This document shows, piece after piece, positions 1 through 9,054 of a DNA stretch of 64,000 nt. Position numbers and translations under genes: made by a program. This DNA is from Paraburkholderia aromaticivorans (lineage in GTDB: Bacteria > Pseudomonadota > Gammaproteobacteria > Burkholderiales > Burkholderiaceae): contig NZ_CP022989.1 of NCBI RefSeq assembly GCF_002278075.1, positions 496,001 through 560,000 of the forward strand, written 5' to 3'. The first letter of the stretch is position 1. Each line of letters starts with the position of its first letter. The notes beneath the pieces are model-generated. The model was not told the origin of the DNA. It did not search any database and was given only the letters and a program-made list of their open reading frames with translations.

Positions 1-670
1 CCTTGTCGCCGGGGCTCAGACCACCGTCCTCACCGAGCAGGGGCGCGAGATTCGAGCACGAATCGGCCAGCAGGCGCTCGGCCACCGTACGCGCCGTGGC
101 GCTGCCGAGATCGCGCTTGATCATGGCGAGCGCGCTGCGCATCGATTCGAGGCGATCGCCCGCGTCGGCGCCCTGTTCCGGCTGGCGCGCCTGCATGGGT
201 TGCCCGTTCAGGTCCGCGCCGTCCTTGCTGTCCTTGCTGTCCGGCACGTAGGCTGCATCGAGCAGCGCGCGGCCCTCCGCGATCGGCCGGATCATGCCGG
301 TGTTGCGGCGCACACGGCGCAGCCAGGCTATCAGCCGCTCGTCGCTCGCGGCGGCGAATGCGCCCTTGCCGCCCGCCACGTACAACGCATCGAAACCACC
401 GTAATGCCGCGCATCGAGTCCATCCGTCCAGACACGCAGCGCGGACGATGAAGTCACCATGCCGCCATCGGCCGACAGGAAGGAAACGTCGTATAACCAG
501 CCGCCCGAGCCGGACGAAGCCATTTCGTTCGCAGCCTGAAACACTTCGGCAACGACCCCGGCTCCCTGCAGCGAGCAGTCGTTGAACATCAGTATCGCGA
601 TGCGACGCATACCCTTGTTCGGAGCGTGCACCCAGCGCAGCATTGCAGACTCGAGACTCGCGCAGGTCAT
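1..670 (-). CDS. GlxA/AraC-type transcriptional regulator, partial (C-terminus beyond window)
   Basis: Seen: an open frame on the minus strand runs off the left edge, so only about 223 N-terminal residues are present. They include RRIAILMFNDCSLQGAG and later FDALYVAGGKGAF, the pattern of a DJ-1/PfpI-like sensor domain, then a linker with a Ser/Asp-rich insert (about residues 140-165). Family knowledge: GlxA-type regulators join this domain to a C-terminal AraC helix-turn-helix, which here would lie outside the window. Start: ATG at 670 has GAGAGG six bases upstream; an in-frame ATG two codons earlier overlaps that site and is less likely. Inference: as the gene is divergent from the polysaccharide genes to its right, it may regulate them. 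The HTH is not visible, so the class call is moderate. Confidence 0.72.
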   Translation of the reverse strand, partial: MTCASLESAMLRWVHAPNKGMRRIAILMFNDCSLQGAGVVAEVFQAANEMASSGSGGWLYDVSFLSADGGMVTSSSALRVWTDGLDARHYGGFDALYVAGGKGAFAAASDERLIAWLRRVRRNTGMIRPIAEGRALLDAAYVPDSKDSKDGADLNGQPMQARQPEQGADAGDRLESMRSALAMIKRDLGSATARTVAERLLADSCSNLAPLLGEDGGLSPGDK

Positions 671-1478
671 AGTCATCCTCTCACCAGAAAACGGATCTAA
701 CTTTTTCACCTTCGGACGGCTGCAGAGAGGCTTTCTCTGTGCAGCGCATCATGGTCACCGCCAATCAAGCATTTAGCCGCCATGACGGAAAGCGCGTACA
801 TGTTGGCGTTTGGACGGGGTGACCGGCCAGGGATTTTCGGAACTCCCCCGCTGCCGCTATCTTTTTCAACGAGTTAATTGCCGATTCCACATATGAATGA
901 ATTGGCATTCTGCGAATGTTAATGCAAATAAAACCGCGATTTCGTTCGGCACCGCACACACGGCGACTACTCGAAAAAGGCCGAGTTACAATTTGAACCA
1001 TCCGTTGCCGAACCGATTTGAAGTGACTTTTTCCCGCCACGACGTCAGAATGAGCGCAGCCGGCTTCGCTATACCGGCGTCTGCTCTGCGGGGGACGCCA
1101 GACGGCCTATCTTCTGACGATAAATCTTCGGAGTGGCAATAAGTAAAACGAACATCCAATATAAGCACTTGAAGCCGCGACAAAATTATTTAATTTGTTG
1201 TTATTGGATCGCACGAATATAAACGCGGCGATTAATGTTTCAAACGTGAAACACGGGAATAAGACAACTTTAGACCGCGCGGCAATAGGCGGGCCAGTGG
1301 CGGAATCTGTCGAGTACGAGACGGGTTATTTCCGCCAGTGCCTTGCGGAAATACACTATGCGGTTTCCGCAACACATTGCCTCAAAAGGAATGGCGAGGC
1401 GGGTCTGACCTGGTGAACTAGTTCATGGACGACGCGTCTGTCGTCTGGGGGTGGTACAGCGAACGGCACGGGGAACAC
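671..1478. other. Intergenic region, AT-enriched, probable divergent promoter region
   Basis: About 800 bases with no convincing gene; the short open frames here lack ribosome sites and codon bias. Stretches near 840-1000 and 1180-1270 are clearly richer in A and T than the surroundings, as expected for promoter DNA between the divergent regulator and the glycoside hydrolase. One clear inverted repeat (1327-1353) is listed separately. No promoter can be assigned with certainty. Confidence 0.5.
1327..1353. promoter_or_regulatory. Inverted repeat upstream of the glycoside hydrolase (candidate operator)
   Basis: TATTTCCGC (1327-1335) is followed after nine bases by its exact reverse complement GCGGAAATA (1345-1353). 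A further TTTCCGC follows near 1365. The arm-to-arm centre distance is 18 bases, close to two helical turns, as expected for a dimeric regulator. It is about 130 bases before the chosen start. Its binding protein is unknown; the adjacent GlxA/AraC-type regulator is one candidate. Confidence 0.4.
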
Positions 1479-3779
1479 ATGTCGAATGTACGCGAACAGC
1501 GCGCGCCGCGAAAGCGCGACGGCGGTTCTTCCGCCGGGATTCAAGGACTACGGATCAGCAAGGTTGTCTCGGCGGCGGCCATGATGTTGTTCGGCTTTTC
1601 CGCCGTTCGGTGCGTGGCTGCGGACGCTACGCCTCAAGCGAATGGTGTGAGCAATGGCGAGTTCACCGCGGACGGCAGAAAGTGGACACCGTGCGCGGCG
1701 GAATACGGTACCTGCCGTTTCAACGGCACGCGCGATGTGTTGTATGGCACGGCGCAGCAACATGTCGTCAAAACGTTCTCCGACAGTGCGGAGTGCAACA
1801 ACGGCGTGTTCGGCGATCCGGCGCCCGGCGTGGAAAAGCGCTGCGCGATGGCGCAAACGGCAGCCCGCAAGGCGGCGGCGCCTGCCGCGAAGCCTGCCGC
1901 CAATGGCGATATGGCATCGAATGCCGCAGCGCAGTCAGTTGCGCCGTCCGCTCTGAAGGCGCCGCCCGGCCAGGGCCTGCGCTGCTCGGCGCCCTCGATG
2001 CAAGTGCCCACGGTCGCGAGCGGCGATCTGCTCGAAGCCGACACGCCCAGCGACGGCACGCGCCTGTTCGCCGCGGCCAAACCGTTCGCGCTGGTCTTTA
2101 CCACACGCCCCACGCAAAACGACACGCTCAACTGGCAGATACGCGACGCGTGGAATGTCGTGCGTGCCAGCGGACGCTTCCCCGTTGCGGCCGGCGCAAC
2201 GCTGTCCACGCTGAGTTGTGCCTCGAGCGTGGCGGGCTACTTCGCGGTGTCCGCATCGCTGGAGCGCGCACATGGCCAGCTCGAATCGCGCGGCACGCGT
2301 CCCATGGGCATCGCCACATTCGGCGTGCTGCCCGATCCCTCCGCGGCGTTACCCGCCGTACGTTTTCCCTATGAAGATCTGCACCGCTTCGGCGGACAGG
2401 GCGCCGCCTATCTTGCGCCTGGCCAGCACTGCTGCGACGGCGACGGTTACCGGCCGGTCTACACCGCGCTCGGCCTCTCGTGGGTCAACGACAATCGCAA
2501 CTGGTATATGGAGGAGCCCAACAAGCCAGGCACGTTCGACCCCGCCGCCAAACAGCTCACGCCGTTCTTCCGGCGCGGCGACCTCATGCGGCTGATTCAA
2601 CTCGACGGCATTCCCCAGTGGGCGAGTTCGGCAGGCAAGCAAACGCACAGCTATGCGCCCAAGTCGCTCGCGCAAATGAAAGACTACATGGCCAAGGTCG
2701 GCGCCGAGTCGAATCGCGTGCGCATGAGCTACTTTCCCAAGCAGCGCGACAACTATTATCAAGTGACCTGGGAGCCGGACGCCGACGGCGGTCTGCCGTG
2801 GCGCGACACCGAAGCGAATTTCGTCGCCATGTACAAGGCGGTGTGGGAGGGCATCCATCAGACGGATCCGCATGCGGTGGTCATGGGGCTGACCTATTCG
2901 TCGGTGCAAGGTAATGTCACCTGGATGCGCAAGCTCGGTCCGCTTGGAATCGGCCGCTATATGGACGGCATGACGATTCACGGTTACTACGACATCGGCA
3001 CGACGCCCTCGCATCCACCCGAGCGCGTCGCGGATACCGGCAATCAGGGCACCGTACCGGGCGCGCTGCCGGCTGCCATGCGGGCGCTACGCCACGAGTT
3101 GCGTCAGTACCTGAAGCCTGGCGCGCCATTGTTCGTGACCGAGACCGGCATCAGCTACGACATTGGCCAATCGTATGGCAAGAACTATCCCGGCGCGAAC
3201 GTGTTGTACGCACAGGCGGCGGTAACGGCGCGCACGCATCTGATCCTGCTCGGCGAAGGTGCCGACATGACCTACGTGTTCTATCTGGCGGATATGCCGG
3301 ACGCCGCGCCCGGATACGGCATTTTCTTCGAACTCGATCATCCGACCGGCGCTTATGGCCCGACCCGCATCAGCCCGAAGCCCGCCGCGCTGGCGGTGGC
3401 GGCGATGACGCGCATCATCGACGGCACGGACACGCTCGGCCCGCTCAAGGGCGTGCCCAAAGGCGTCTACGCGTATGCGTTCCGTCGGCTGGGGGGCGGC
3501 AAGATCGTGACCGCGCTTTGGACGCATGACAACGACGCATGGAGCGCCAAAACCGGTTTCGACGCGAGCCGGAGCGTGGACTATCGGCTGCGGGTCGACG
3601 CGCCCGGCACCAGCGGCGAAGTCACGCTGTTCGACATGATGGGCAACCCGACGGTCTTGCCGTACCGCGACGGCGTGGCGAGCCTGAAACTCTCGCCCGC
3701 ACCTGTCTACGTCGTCTCGGGCAACCCCGACGTCTTCAAGGACGCAGTCACGACACCCGAGGGTTACGTGGCGCGCTAG
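1479..3779 (+). CDS. Exported glycoside hydrolase-like protein (clan A-like TIM barrel) with N-terminal cysteine-rich domain
   Basis: Seen: about 766 residues. A hydrophobic export segment (VVSAAAMMLFGFSAV) lies near residues 30-45. A short Cys-containing module follows (WTPCAAEYGTCRFNGTR ... CNNGVFGDP ... KRC), a type found at the N-terminus of many secreted actinobacterial and burkholderial proteins. An Ala/Pro-rich linker leads to a barrel-like domain. Candidate catalytic pair: Glu432 in QVTWEP (acid/base) and Glu555 in FVTETG (nucleophile), the spacing expected of clan A retaining enzymes. The C-terminal part is beta-rich. It is clearly paralogous to the lipoprotein at 9055-11043. Inference: it trims or releases the polysaccharide made by this locus; PslG-like roles come to mind but substrate is unknown. 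Start: ATG at 1479 has GGGGAA upstream; an in-frame ATG at 1425 is possible. Confidence 0.72.
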   Translation: MSNVREQRAPRKRDGGSSAGIQGLRISKVVSAAAMMLFGFSAVRCVAADATPQANGVSNGEFTADGRKWTPCAAEYGTCRFNGTRDVLYGTAQQHVVKTFSDSAECNNGVFGDPAPGVEKRCAMAQTAARKAAAPAAKPAANGDMASNAAAQSVAPSALKAPPGQGLRCSAPSMQVPTVASGDLLEADTPSDGTRLFAAAKPFALVFTTRPTQNDTLNWQIRDAWNVVRASGRFPVAAGATLSTLSCASSVAGYFAVSASLERAHGQLESRGTRPMGIATFGVLPDPSAALPAVRFPYEDLHRFGGQGAAYLAPGQHCCDGDGYRPVYTALGLSWVNDNRNWYMEEPNKPGTFDPAAKQLTPFFRRGDLMRLIQLDGIPQWASSAGKQTHSYAPKSLAQMKDYMAKVGAESNRVRMSYFPKQRDNYYQVTWEPDADGGLPWRDTEANFVAMYKAVWEGIHQTDPHAVVMGLTYSSVQGNVTWMRKLGPLGIGRYMDGMTIHGYYDIGTTPSHPPERVADTGNQGTVPGALPAAMRALRHELRQYLKPGAPLFVTETGISYDIGQSYGKNYPGANVLYAQAAVTARTHLILLGEGADMTYVFYLADMPDAAPGYGIFFELDHPTGAYGPTRISPKPAALAVAAMTRIIDGTDTLGPLKGVPKGVYAYAFRRLGGGKIVTALWTHDNDAWSAKTGFDASRSVDYRLRVDAPGTSGEVTLFDMMGNPTVLPYRDGVASLKLSPAPVYVVSGNPDVFKDAVTTPEGYVAR

Positions 3780-3905
3780 CGGCGCGATGTGACGATACTT
3801 CGGCGGGATGTGACAGGCTCTGCGGTGACTGGCGCACATAGCATGCAGACGGGGGCGCGTTAGCATGGCTGTCAACACGCTGGAGCCGAACGCTGGAGCC
3901 GAAAC

Positions 3906-4055
3906 ATGAGCGGCCTTGCATGGACGATGCTGGTACTGGCCGCAATGATCGGCGCGGTTCTCTTCGCGACGCTCGGCGCGGTCCTGCTCGCGCTTTTTCT
4001 GGCGAGCGTGTCGAGCCGGCTCACACGGAACGACGATCACCATCGCGACTACTAG
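3906..4055 (+). CDS. Small single-span membrane protein, 49 residues
   Basis: Seen: ATG with GGAG about seven bases upstream opens a 49-codon frame, MSGLAWTMLVLAAMIGAVLF and onward, with one long hydrophobic segment covering roughly residues 5-35, then a short basic/His/Asp tail ending DDHHRDY. Composition fits a single-pass inner-membrane protein with cytoplasmic or periplasmic polar tail. It sits between the glycoside hydrolase and the Nudix gene on the same strand, so it is probably co-transcribed. No family is recognised. It could be a chance frame, but hydrophobicity, ribosome site and position together make a real gene likely. Confidence 0.55.
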   Translation: MSGLAWTMLVLAAMIGAVLFATLGAVLLALFLASVSSRLTRNDDHHRDY

Positions 4056-4138
4056 CGAATCGTGACGAACAATGAATGCCGCTTCGGGATCGCGCTGATC
4101 AGGCGCGCTCGGACGCTGGGGAAACCGGGGGAAATGAC

Positions 4139-4591
4139 ATGCTGACCGAGATCGATTTTTTGGACGTGGTCCGTCTCACGCCGCTGGTCGCGTTCGATCT
4201 GATCGTCAGCGATGCTCAAGGGCGCGTGCTGATCGGCCGCCGCCGCAACCGGCCCGCCCGCGGCACCTGGTTCGTTCCCGGCGGCCGCATTCACAAAGAC
4301 GAAACACTCGACGCCGCATTCGCGCGCATCGCCGACGCCGAGCTGGGCATCGCGAATCTGGCGCGCTCGGCGGCGCGCTTTGAAGGCGTGTTCGAGCATC
4401 ACTACAGTGACAACTTCGCGGGCGAGCCGGACGTATCGACTCACTACATCGTGCTCGCCTATGCGCTGACGCTCGCGGGCACCGCCCCGCTCGGACGGCC
4501 CGAGCAGCACAGCGAATATGTCTGGCTCGCACCGGCGGAACTGCTGGCGCGCGCGGACGTTCACGACAACACCAAAGCCTACTTCCGCTAA
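4139..4591 (+). CDS. gmm: GDP-mannose mannosyl hydrolase (Nudix family)
   Basis: Hydrolyses GDP-mannose to GDP and mannose, tuning the nucleotide-sugar pool for polysaccharide synthesis. Seen: 150 residues, the family's usual length. The Nudix box is the Gmm variant, VPGGRIHKDETLDAAFARI then AELG, in which the usual RE dyad is replaced as in the E. coli enzyme (family knowledge). The N-terminal FLDVVRLTPLVAFDLIV and the later EGVFEHHYSDNF also match Gmm. Start: ATG at 4139 with GGGGGAA six bases upstream; an in-frame upstream ATG at 4076 has no such support. It lies in the middle of the exopolysaccharide-like locus, which suggests a mannose- or fucose-containing polymer. Confidence 0.88.
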   Translation: MLTEIDFLDVVRLTPLVAFDLIVSDAQGRVLIGRRRNRPARGTWFVPGGRIHKDETLDAAFARIADAELGIANLARSAARFEGVFEHHYSDNFAGEPDVSTHYIVLAYALTLAGTAPLGRPEQHSEYVWLAPAELLARADVHDNTKAYFR

Positions 4592-4735
4592 GCGGCGTGC
4601 GAAACGTGCGCGCGGGCGGCCGCACGCGCATGAATCCGTGCCGGACCGCATTCTGGCGCCGACTGTGAGTTCGGCAACGTGCCGCCCCTGGCCGCTACAG
4701 TATGATTCGGGCTCACCGTCAGGGCTCGAATCACT

Positions 4736-7126
4736 ATGCGATCATCGGCAATCCGGCTCGTTCGCGATTCATTCGTTGCGTGTCTCGCGCTGCTCTTCTT
4801 CGCCTTCCTTCCGGGCTCCGCTCGCGCGGCCGACTGCGGCGCCGGTACGCTGGTCACCGTGGTGGCTCACCTCGACGACGATCTGCTGTTCGTGGACCCC
4901 GCCATCAGCGAGCGTCTCGACGCGGGATGGTGCATCACCACCGTGCATCTGATCGGCGGCGCCAACGGCGCGGACTTCGCTTATGTTCAAACGCGCGAGC
5001 GGGCTTCGCGGCTCGCCTACGCGCGCATGGCGGGCGTGCCTGACGAGTGGCTCGAGTCGAACGTGACGATTGCCGGCAAGCTCGTGCATCAGATGGTGCT
5101 GAAGGCGAGCCCACGCGTGCGCCTGCTCGAACTGCGGCTGCCCGGCGGCGCGGTACGCGGCGGCCGCGTGCCGCTCGGCCTGTTGTGGGAACAACGCGCC
5201 ACGCTCTTAACTTATCCGTTGAACGCGGACGGCTCCGCGCGCGTGAAATACGATCGCGATGGCTTGTCCGCCACATTGAAAGCGATACTCGCGCCGGCGA
5301 CGCTGATCTATACGCTCAACCCGGATACCGTGCCGTTCATCGAGCATCCCGATCACATCCTTACCGCGCGCGTTACACGCCACGTGGCCCAGACGCTCGG
5401 CAAGAGCGCGCCGATCATCTACCACGTCACCTATCCGACCGGCAGCTGGCCGGGCAATCTCCCGGCCGCCGAAGTGCAGCGCAAGCGCGACATTGTCGCC
5501 AGCTATTTTTCGATCGACGGCAGCGAGTCGTCGCATGTATTCGGTGAGTTTCAATGGGACGGCAACTGGATTTCGCGCCGCTATGCTTTTGCCGATCGCA
5601 CTGATCGCCGCGTGCCGGATTTCGTGTCTCACCCAATTCAGCTCTTCAACGCGGCGGCGAGCCGCTGCCTGAACGCGCCGGGACCTGGCCGCGCGCCGAC
5701 GCTCGCGGCGTGCACCGGCTCGCCGGCCCAGCAATGGCGATGGGATCCGCTGACGGTCTACCCCGGCAATACCCGCAACGCCGCGCTCGTGAGCGTCGAG
5801 ACTTCGCAATGCATTGCCGAACGCGACGGCTATCTGGTCGCCGAGACCTGCGATCAATGGGACGTGGCGCAGCGCTGGACGCCATGGGACTTCGGCCTCG
5901 TCTATACGCCGATGCGGCATTGCCTCGGCGAAAACGACGGCAAGCTGACCATGCGTGGCTGTACCGCCCTCACCACGCGCTACCGGTGGGCCACCACGCA
6001 ACACACCCAGGCAAACGATCTGCGGCTCGCCACCGCGATGGTGGGCGACGTGGCCGGCTCGAGTGAACAGTCGGCGGTGTATGTCCAGCGGCAGCACGAC
6101 GGCCCGGGGTTCAACGTCTACGCCGCGTCGCTCGCCAAGGTGTCGCCGCCCGCGCTGTGGTACGCGAGCGTCGTCCCATTCGATCCGCTCGCCACCGCGG
6201 CAAGCTGCGCCGGCGACAAATTGTGCTTCGACAGCGTACGCTTCCTGCTTGGCGATTTCGACGGCGACGGCAAGGCGGATCTGATGATCGTCGCGGCGCG
6301 CGAGGGCGGGACCGCGTTCTGGTTGCTTCGCAGTGCCGGCGACCATTTCGAGGCGCCGCGCCTCTGGCTGCAAACCAGCACTGCATTCAAGCCGGACTTG
6401 ACGCAGCAATATGTGGCCGCGGACTTCACCGCGGCGGGCCGGGCCAGCGTGCTGATCGCGCAGAAACGGGCCGACAGCGGGCTCGATCTGTGGGTGGCGT
6501 CGCCGCAAAAATCGGCAGCTTCGGTGGGGTCGGCGCCGGCGCTGTGGGCACAGGCCCGAAACCTGCCGCGCAACGTCAATCTATTGGTACGTGAGACGGC
6601 GGGCTCGCGCGCCTCGTTGATCGCGGTGGACGGTGCGAACGGACGCCTCGCGTTCACCTCCATCGCCAACGAGGGCGCACGCATGACCGTCGGCGAGCGC
6701 ACCGTCTTGCCGGCGAGTTTCGTCCCGGACTTCGTGAAAGTGACCATGGGCGCCGTGCACGGGCGCGACAGTAACACGCTGATTCTGCTCACGCCGCATC
6801 TCGACGAATCGGGCGAAGAAGGCACGATCGACGTCGCCACGCTCGACTTGAGCGGCGCGACGAGCGCGCCGGTCCCGGCCGCGACATTACATGACCTGTC
6901 GTGGTCGGATGTCTTTCCGCAATTCGTGCGCGACCGGCACGGCGCCGCACTCATGCTGTTTCGACGGACCGACGCCACCCTCGGCGATTTCTACTTCACC
7001 GGCGGCGCGCCCGCGTTGTCGCGCTATCCGTCGGGAAACGGACTCGCCTTGGGCGAAGCTCAGGATCTGGGCAAACTGCCGGGGCTTTTCTCGGAGACAG
7101 TGCGAATCGACCGGCTCGCGCAGTAG
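4736..7126 (+). CDS. Exported PIG-L family deacetylase with lectin-like and FG-GAP-like regions
   Basis: Seen: 796 residues. A signal peptide ends near residue 31 (GSARA|AD). The PIG-L zinc-site motif follows at once, VAHLDDDLLF (usual AHPDDE), with a later IEHPDH; both fit a metal-dependent N-acetylglucosaminyl deacetylase of the LmbE/PIG-L fold. From about residue 305 comes a Cys-rich ricin-type lectin-like region (CLNAPGPG, QQWRWDP, CIAERDGY, RHCLGEND). About residues 500-790 look like beta-propeller repeats, with a calcium-binding GDFDGDGKADL of FG-GAP type. Inference: a secreted or surface enzyme that binds and de-N-acetylates sugar chains, probably the polymer of this locus. Most PIG-L proteins are small and cytosolic, so this multidomain exported form is notable. 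Confidence 0.82.
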   Translation: MRSSAIRLVRDSFVACLALLFFAFLPGSARAADCGAGTLVTVVAHLDDDLLFVDPAISERLDAGWCITTVHLIGGANGADFAYVQTRERASRLAYARMAGVPDEWLESNVTIAGKLVHQMVLKASPRVRLLELRLPGGAVRGGRVPLGLLWEQRATLLTYPLNADGSARVKYDRDGLSATLKAILAPATLIYTLNPDTVPFIEHPDHILTARVTRHVAQTLGKSAPIIYHVTYPTGSWPGNLPAAEVQRKRDIVASYFSIDGSESSHVFGEFQWDGNWISRRYAFADRTDRRVPDFVSHPIQLFNAAASRCLNAPGPGRAPTLAACTGSPAQQWRWDPLTVYPGNTRNAALVSVETSQCIAERDGYLVAETCDQWDVAQRWTPWDFGLVYTPMRHCLGENDGKLTMRGCTALTTRYRWATTQHTQANDLRLATAMVGDVAGSSEQSAVYVQRQHDGPGFNVYAASLAKVSPPALWYASVVPFDPLATAASCAGDKLCFDSVRFLLGDFDGDGKADLMIVAAREGGTAFWLLRSAGDHFEAPRLWLQTSTAFKPDLTQQYVAADFTAAGRASVLIAQKRADSGLDLWVASPQKSAASVGSAPALWAQARNLPRNVNLLVRETAGSRASLIAVDGANGRLAFTSIANEGARMTVGERTVLPASFVPDFVKVTMGAVHGRDSNTLILLTPHLDESGEEGTIDVATLDLSGATSAPVPAATLHDLSWSDVFPQFVRDRHGAALMLFRRTDATLGDFYFTGGAPALSRYPSGNGLALGEAQDLGKLPGLFSETVRIDRLAQ

Positions 7127-7154
7127 CGCGCGGGCCGGCCGGTTCCGTTTCACG

Positions 7155-8240
7155 TCAGGCCGAGACCTGGAGGGGTTGAGCGAACTTGCGCGCGATCGAC
7201 ATGTAACGATCCGCCGTGTCGTGCAACGTGTAGCCCGCCAGTTGCCGGGTGGCGCGCGGTGTATTGAGCGCGCTCAGCAAGGCGTTGCCGTAGGCTTCGG
7301 GGTCGGTGGTGTCGACGAGGTTGACGCCGGCAAAGGAGCTCGCAAAGCCGAAAGAAGGAATCCGGCTCGCCACGACAGGAATACCGGAGGCCAGCGCCTC
7401 CAGAAAACCGATGCTCTGCGCTTCGAAACGCGACGGCATGGCGAACACGCGCGAGGTGCGCAGGATCGCGGCCACGTCGGAGCGCGGGCCGCCCACGCTC
7501 ACCTTGCTTTCCAGCCCGAGCTGCCGGACGAGCTCCAGCACCGCCCTGTGATAGTCCAGATCTTCGACCACACCGCACAATAAGAGACGCGCGTCCGGCT
7601 CCGATTGCAACACGCGTTCGAACGCGCGAATCGTGTCGAGCTGGCTCTTGCCTTCGATATACCGGCCAAGCTGAACGATCTGCTTCGGGTGTAGGTCGAT
7701 ATCCGGCGTGCCGGCGTCGTTGGCTTCGGCGAACAATTGCGCATCCACGCCGTTCGGAATCACCACCATGGACGGATGCCGGCCGATTTCCCGCAGGTAG
7801 TCGTCGATATTCTGCTGCGACACACCGATGATCGCTCTGGCCCGCCGCGAGAGCAGGCGCTCGGCGCGCTTGAGCGCGCCGTTCTCGAAGTCGTTGACGC
7901 CGGAATGCATGACCCACGCAATCGGCGTATGGACCGGCAGAAGACGGACATACAGCGCCGCAAGCGTTGCATGCGCCACGATGAAATCCGGGCGGAACCG
8001 CCGCACCACGCGATACAGGTGGAGCAGTTTGCCTATCCTGCCGTAGCGGACCTCGGGAAACAGGCAGGTGACGCCCGCGGCCTGAAGCTCGGCGTGAATG
8101 TCGGCGAAGTCGTCCTGCTCTGGGAGCAGCGACGTCATGCAGACTTCATGACCACCGCGCTGATGGTGAATGGCCAGCCCCTTTACGAGTACTTCTGCCC
8201 CCGACAATCGCGGTGCATGAACCAGTTGAAGAATCCTCAC
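7155..8240 (-). CDS. Glycosyltransferase family 4
   Basis: Transfers a sugar from a nucleotide donor to a growing glycan at the cytoplasmic face of the membrane. Seen: 361 residues with the GT-B two-domain layout. The N-terminus is VRILQLVHAPRLSGAEVLVK; the inter-domain part contains IIGVSQQNIDDYL and VVIPNGVDAQLF; the C-terminal donor-binding motif is FEAQSIGFLEALASGIPVVAS, with the E-x7-E signature of GT4. Start: GTG at 8240 with GAGAGA upstream; the open frame extends further but that part does not look like protein. It faces the PIG-L gene tail-to-tail across 28 bases. Donor and acceptor are not predictable from sequence alone. Confidence 0.88.
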   Translation of the reverse strand: MRILQLVHAPRLSGAEVLVKGLAIHHQRGGHEVCMTSLLPEQDDFADIHAELQAAGVTCLFPEVRYGRIGKLLHLYRVVRRFRPDFIVAHATLAALYVRLLPVHTPIAWVMHSGVNDFENGALKRAERLLSRRARAIIGVSQQNIDDYLREIGRHPSMVVIPNGVDAQLFAEANDAGTPDIDLHPKQIVQLGRYIEGKSQLDTIRAFERVLQSEPDARLLLCGVVEDLDYHRAVLELVRQLGLESKVSVGGPRSDVAAILRTSRVFAMPSRFEAQSIGFLEALASGIPVVASRIPSFGFASSFAGVNLVDTTDPEAYGNALLSALNTPRATRQLAGYTLHDTADRYMSIARKFAQPLQVSA

Positions 8241-9054
8241 GATTGATCTCTCAGCATAACCGTCTTTTTTGCGCAGCGGACGGGATGCCGCCCCCGTTAT
8301 TGCAGACCCGAATAACGTCGACATCCATCTCCCTATATGGCGCGCTCCTTTTTTGCGGAACGCGTCACGGTCTCTATCAATCAGCGACAGTTCCGCCGCG
8401 AACTCCATGTCGCGAAGAAACCTTACACCCAAGACCCAGCACTTTTACGCCAAGCCCAAGACTTTTTCGGCTGACCAACGAGCGCTAGCGCCCATTTCTC
8501 AGTGGATTGGCCGTGCGTGATAGTTAGGCATCCATTTCAAATCCTTTCGACCCCGATTCGACGTGGCGGAAAAAGACTGGTCTTGCCTGACAGACGGTTT
8601 CATGCGATCAAAGCAATTAGTACTGCCTCAATGTTCATACGTAACGACTCGTTACTTCTTTTAAGCACACTAATGCGTATGGTTGCGGTCGATTCTTCCC
8701 AAATTAAGCATTTTCAGCTTACGGAACAGTAAAAAGTTCATCGGCTGGCGCCATGTACGCAAGCCGTTCGTTTTGAATCGCGCTGTTCCTCACCACGCTG
8801 GCCGTTTGGTCGTACCTGCTCCGGTCGTCCGATTCCGCCAAAGCCGCTCGCGTGGGCGGCCCGGTTTCGCGCGACGCGCGCTTCTCTGCAGAGAAATGCG
8901 TTCGGGGCCGACAACCCGGGAAGGCATCACCTTCGCGCAGCCGGAATGCTGCGCACCAGGACGCCAGTGTCGAAGCCTCGGTCATCGGCTGGCTTGCAAA
9001 TGAACCCCGCTGTTCCCCCGCCTCCTGACGCGCTCCGCGCGAGGACGTGGACCA
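8241..9054. other. Intergenic region with AT-rich core and a short palindrome
   Basis: About 810 bases between the divergent glycosyltransferase and lipoprotein genes with no convincing reading frame. The stretch 8590-8730 is AT-rich. It contains GTAACGA-C-TCGTTAC at 8641-8655, a 7-base inverted repeat with a one-base centre, a plausible regulator-binding site. Nothing else is identified. Confidence 0.5.
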
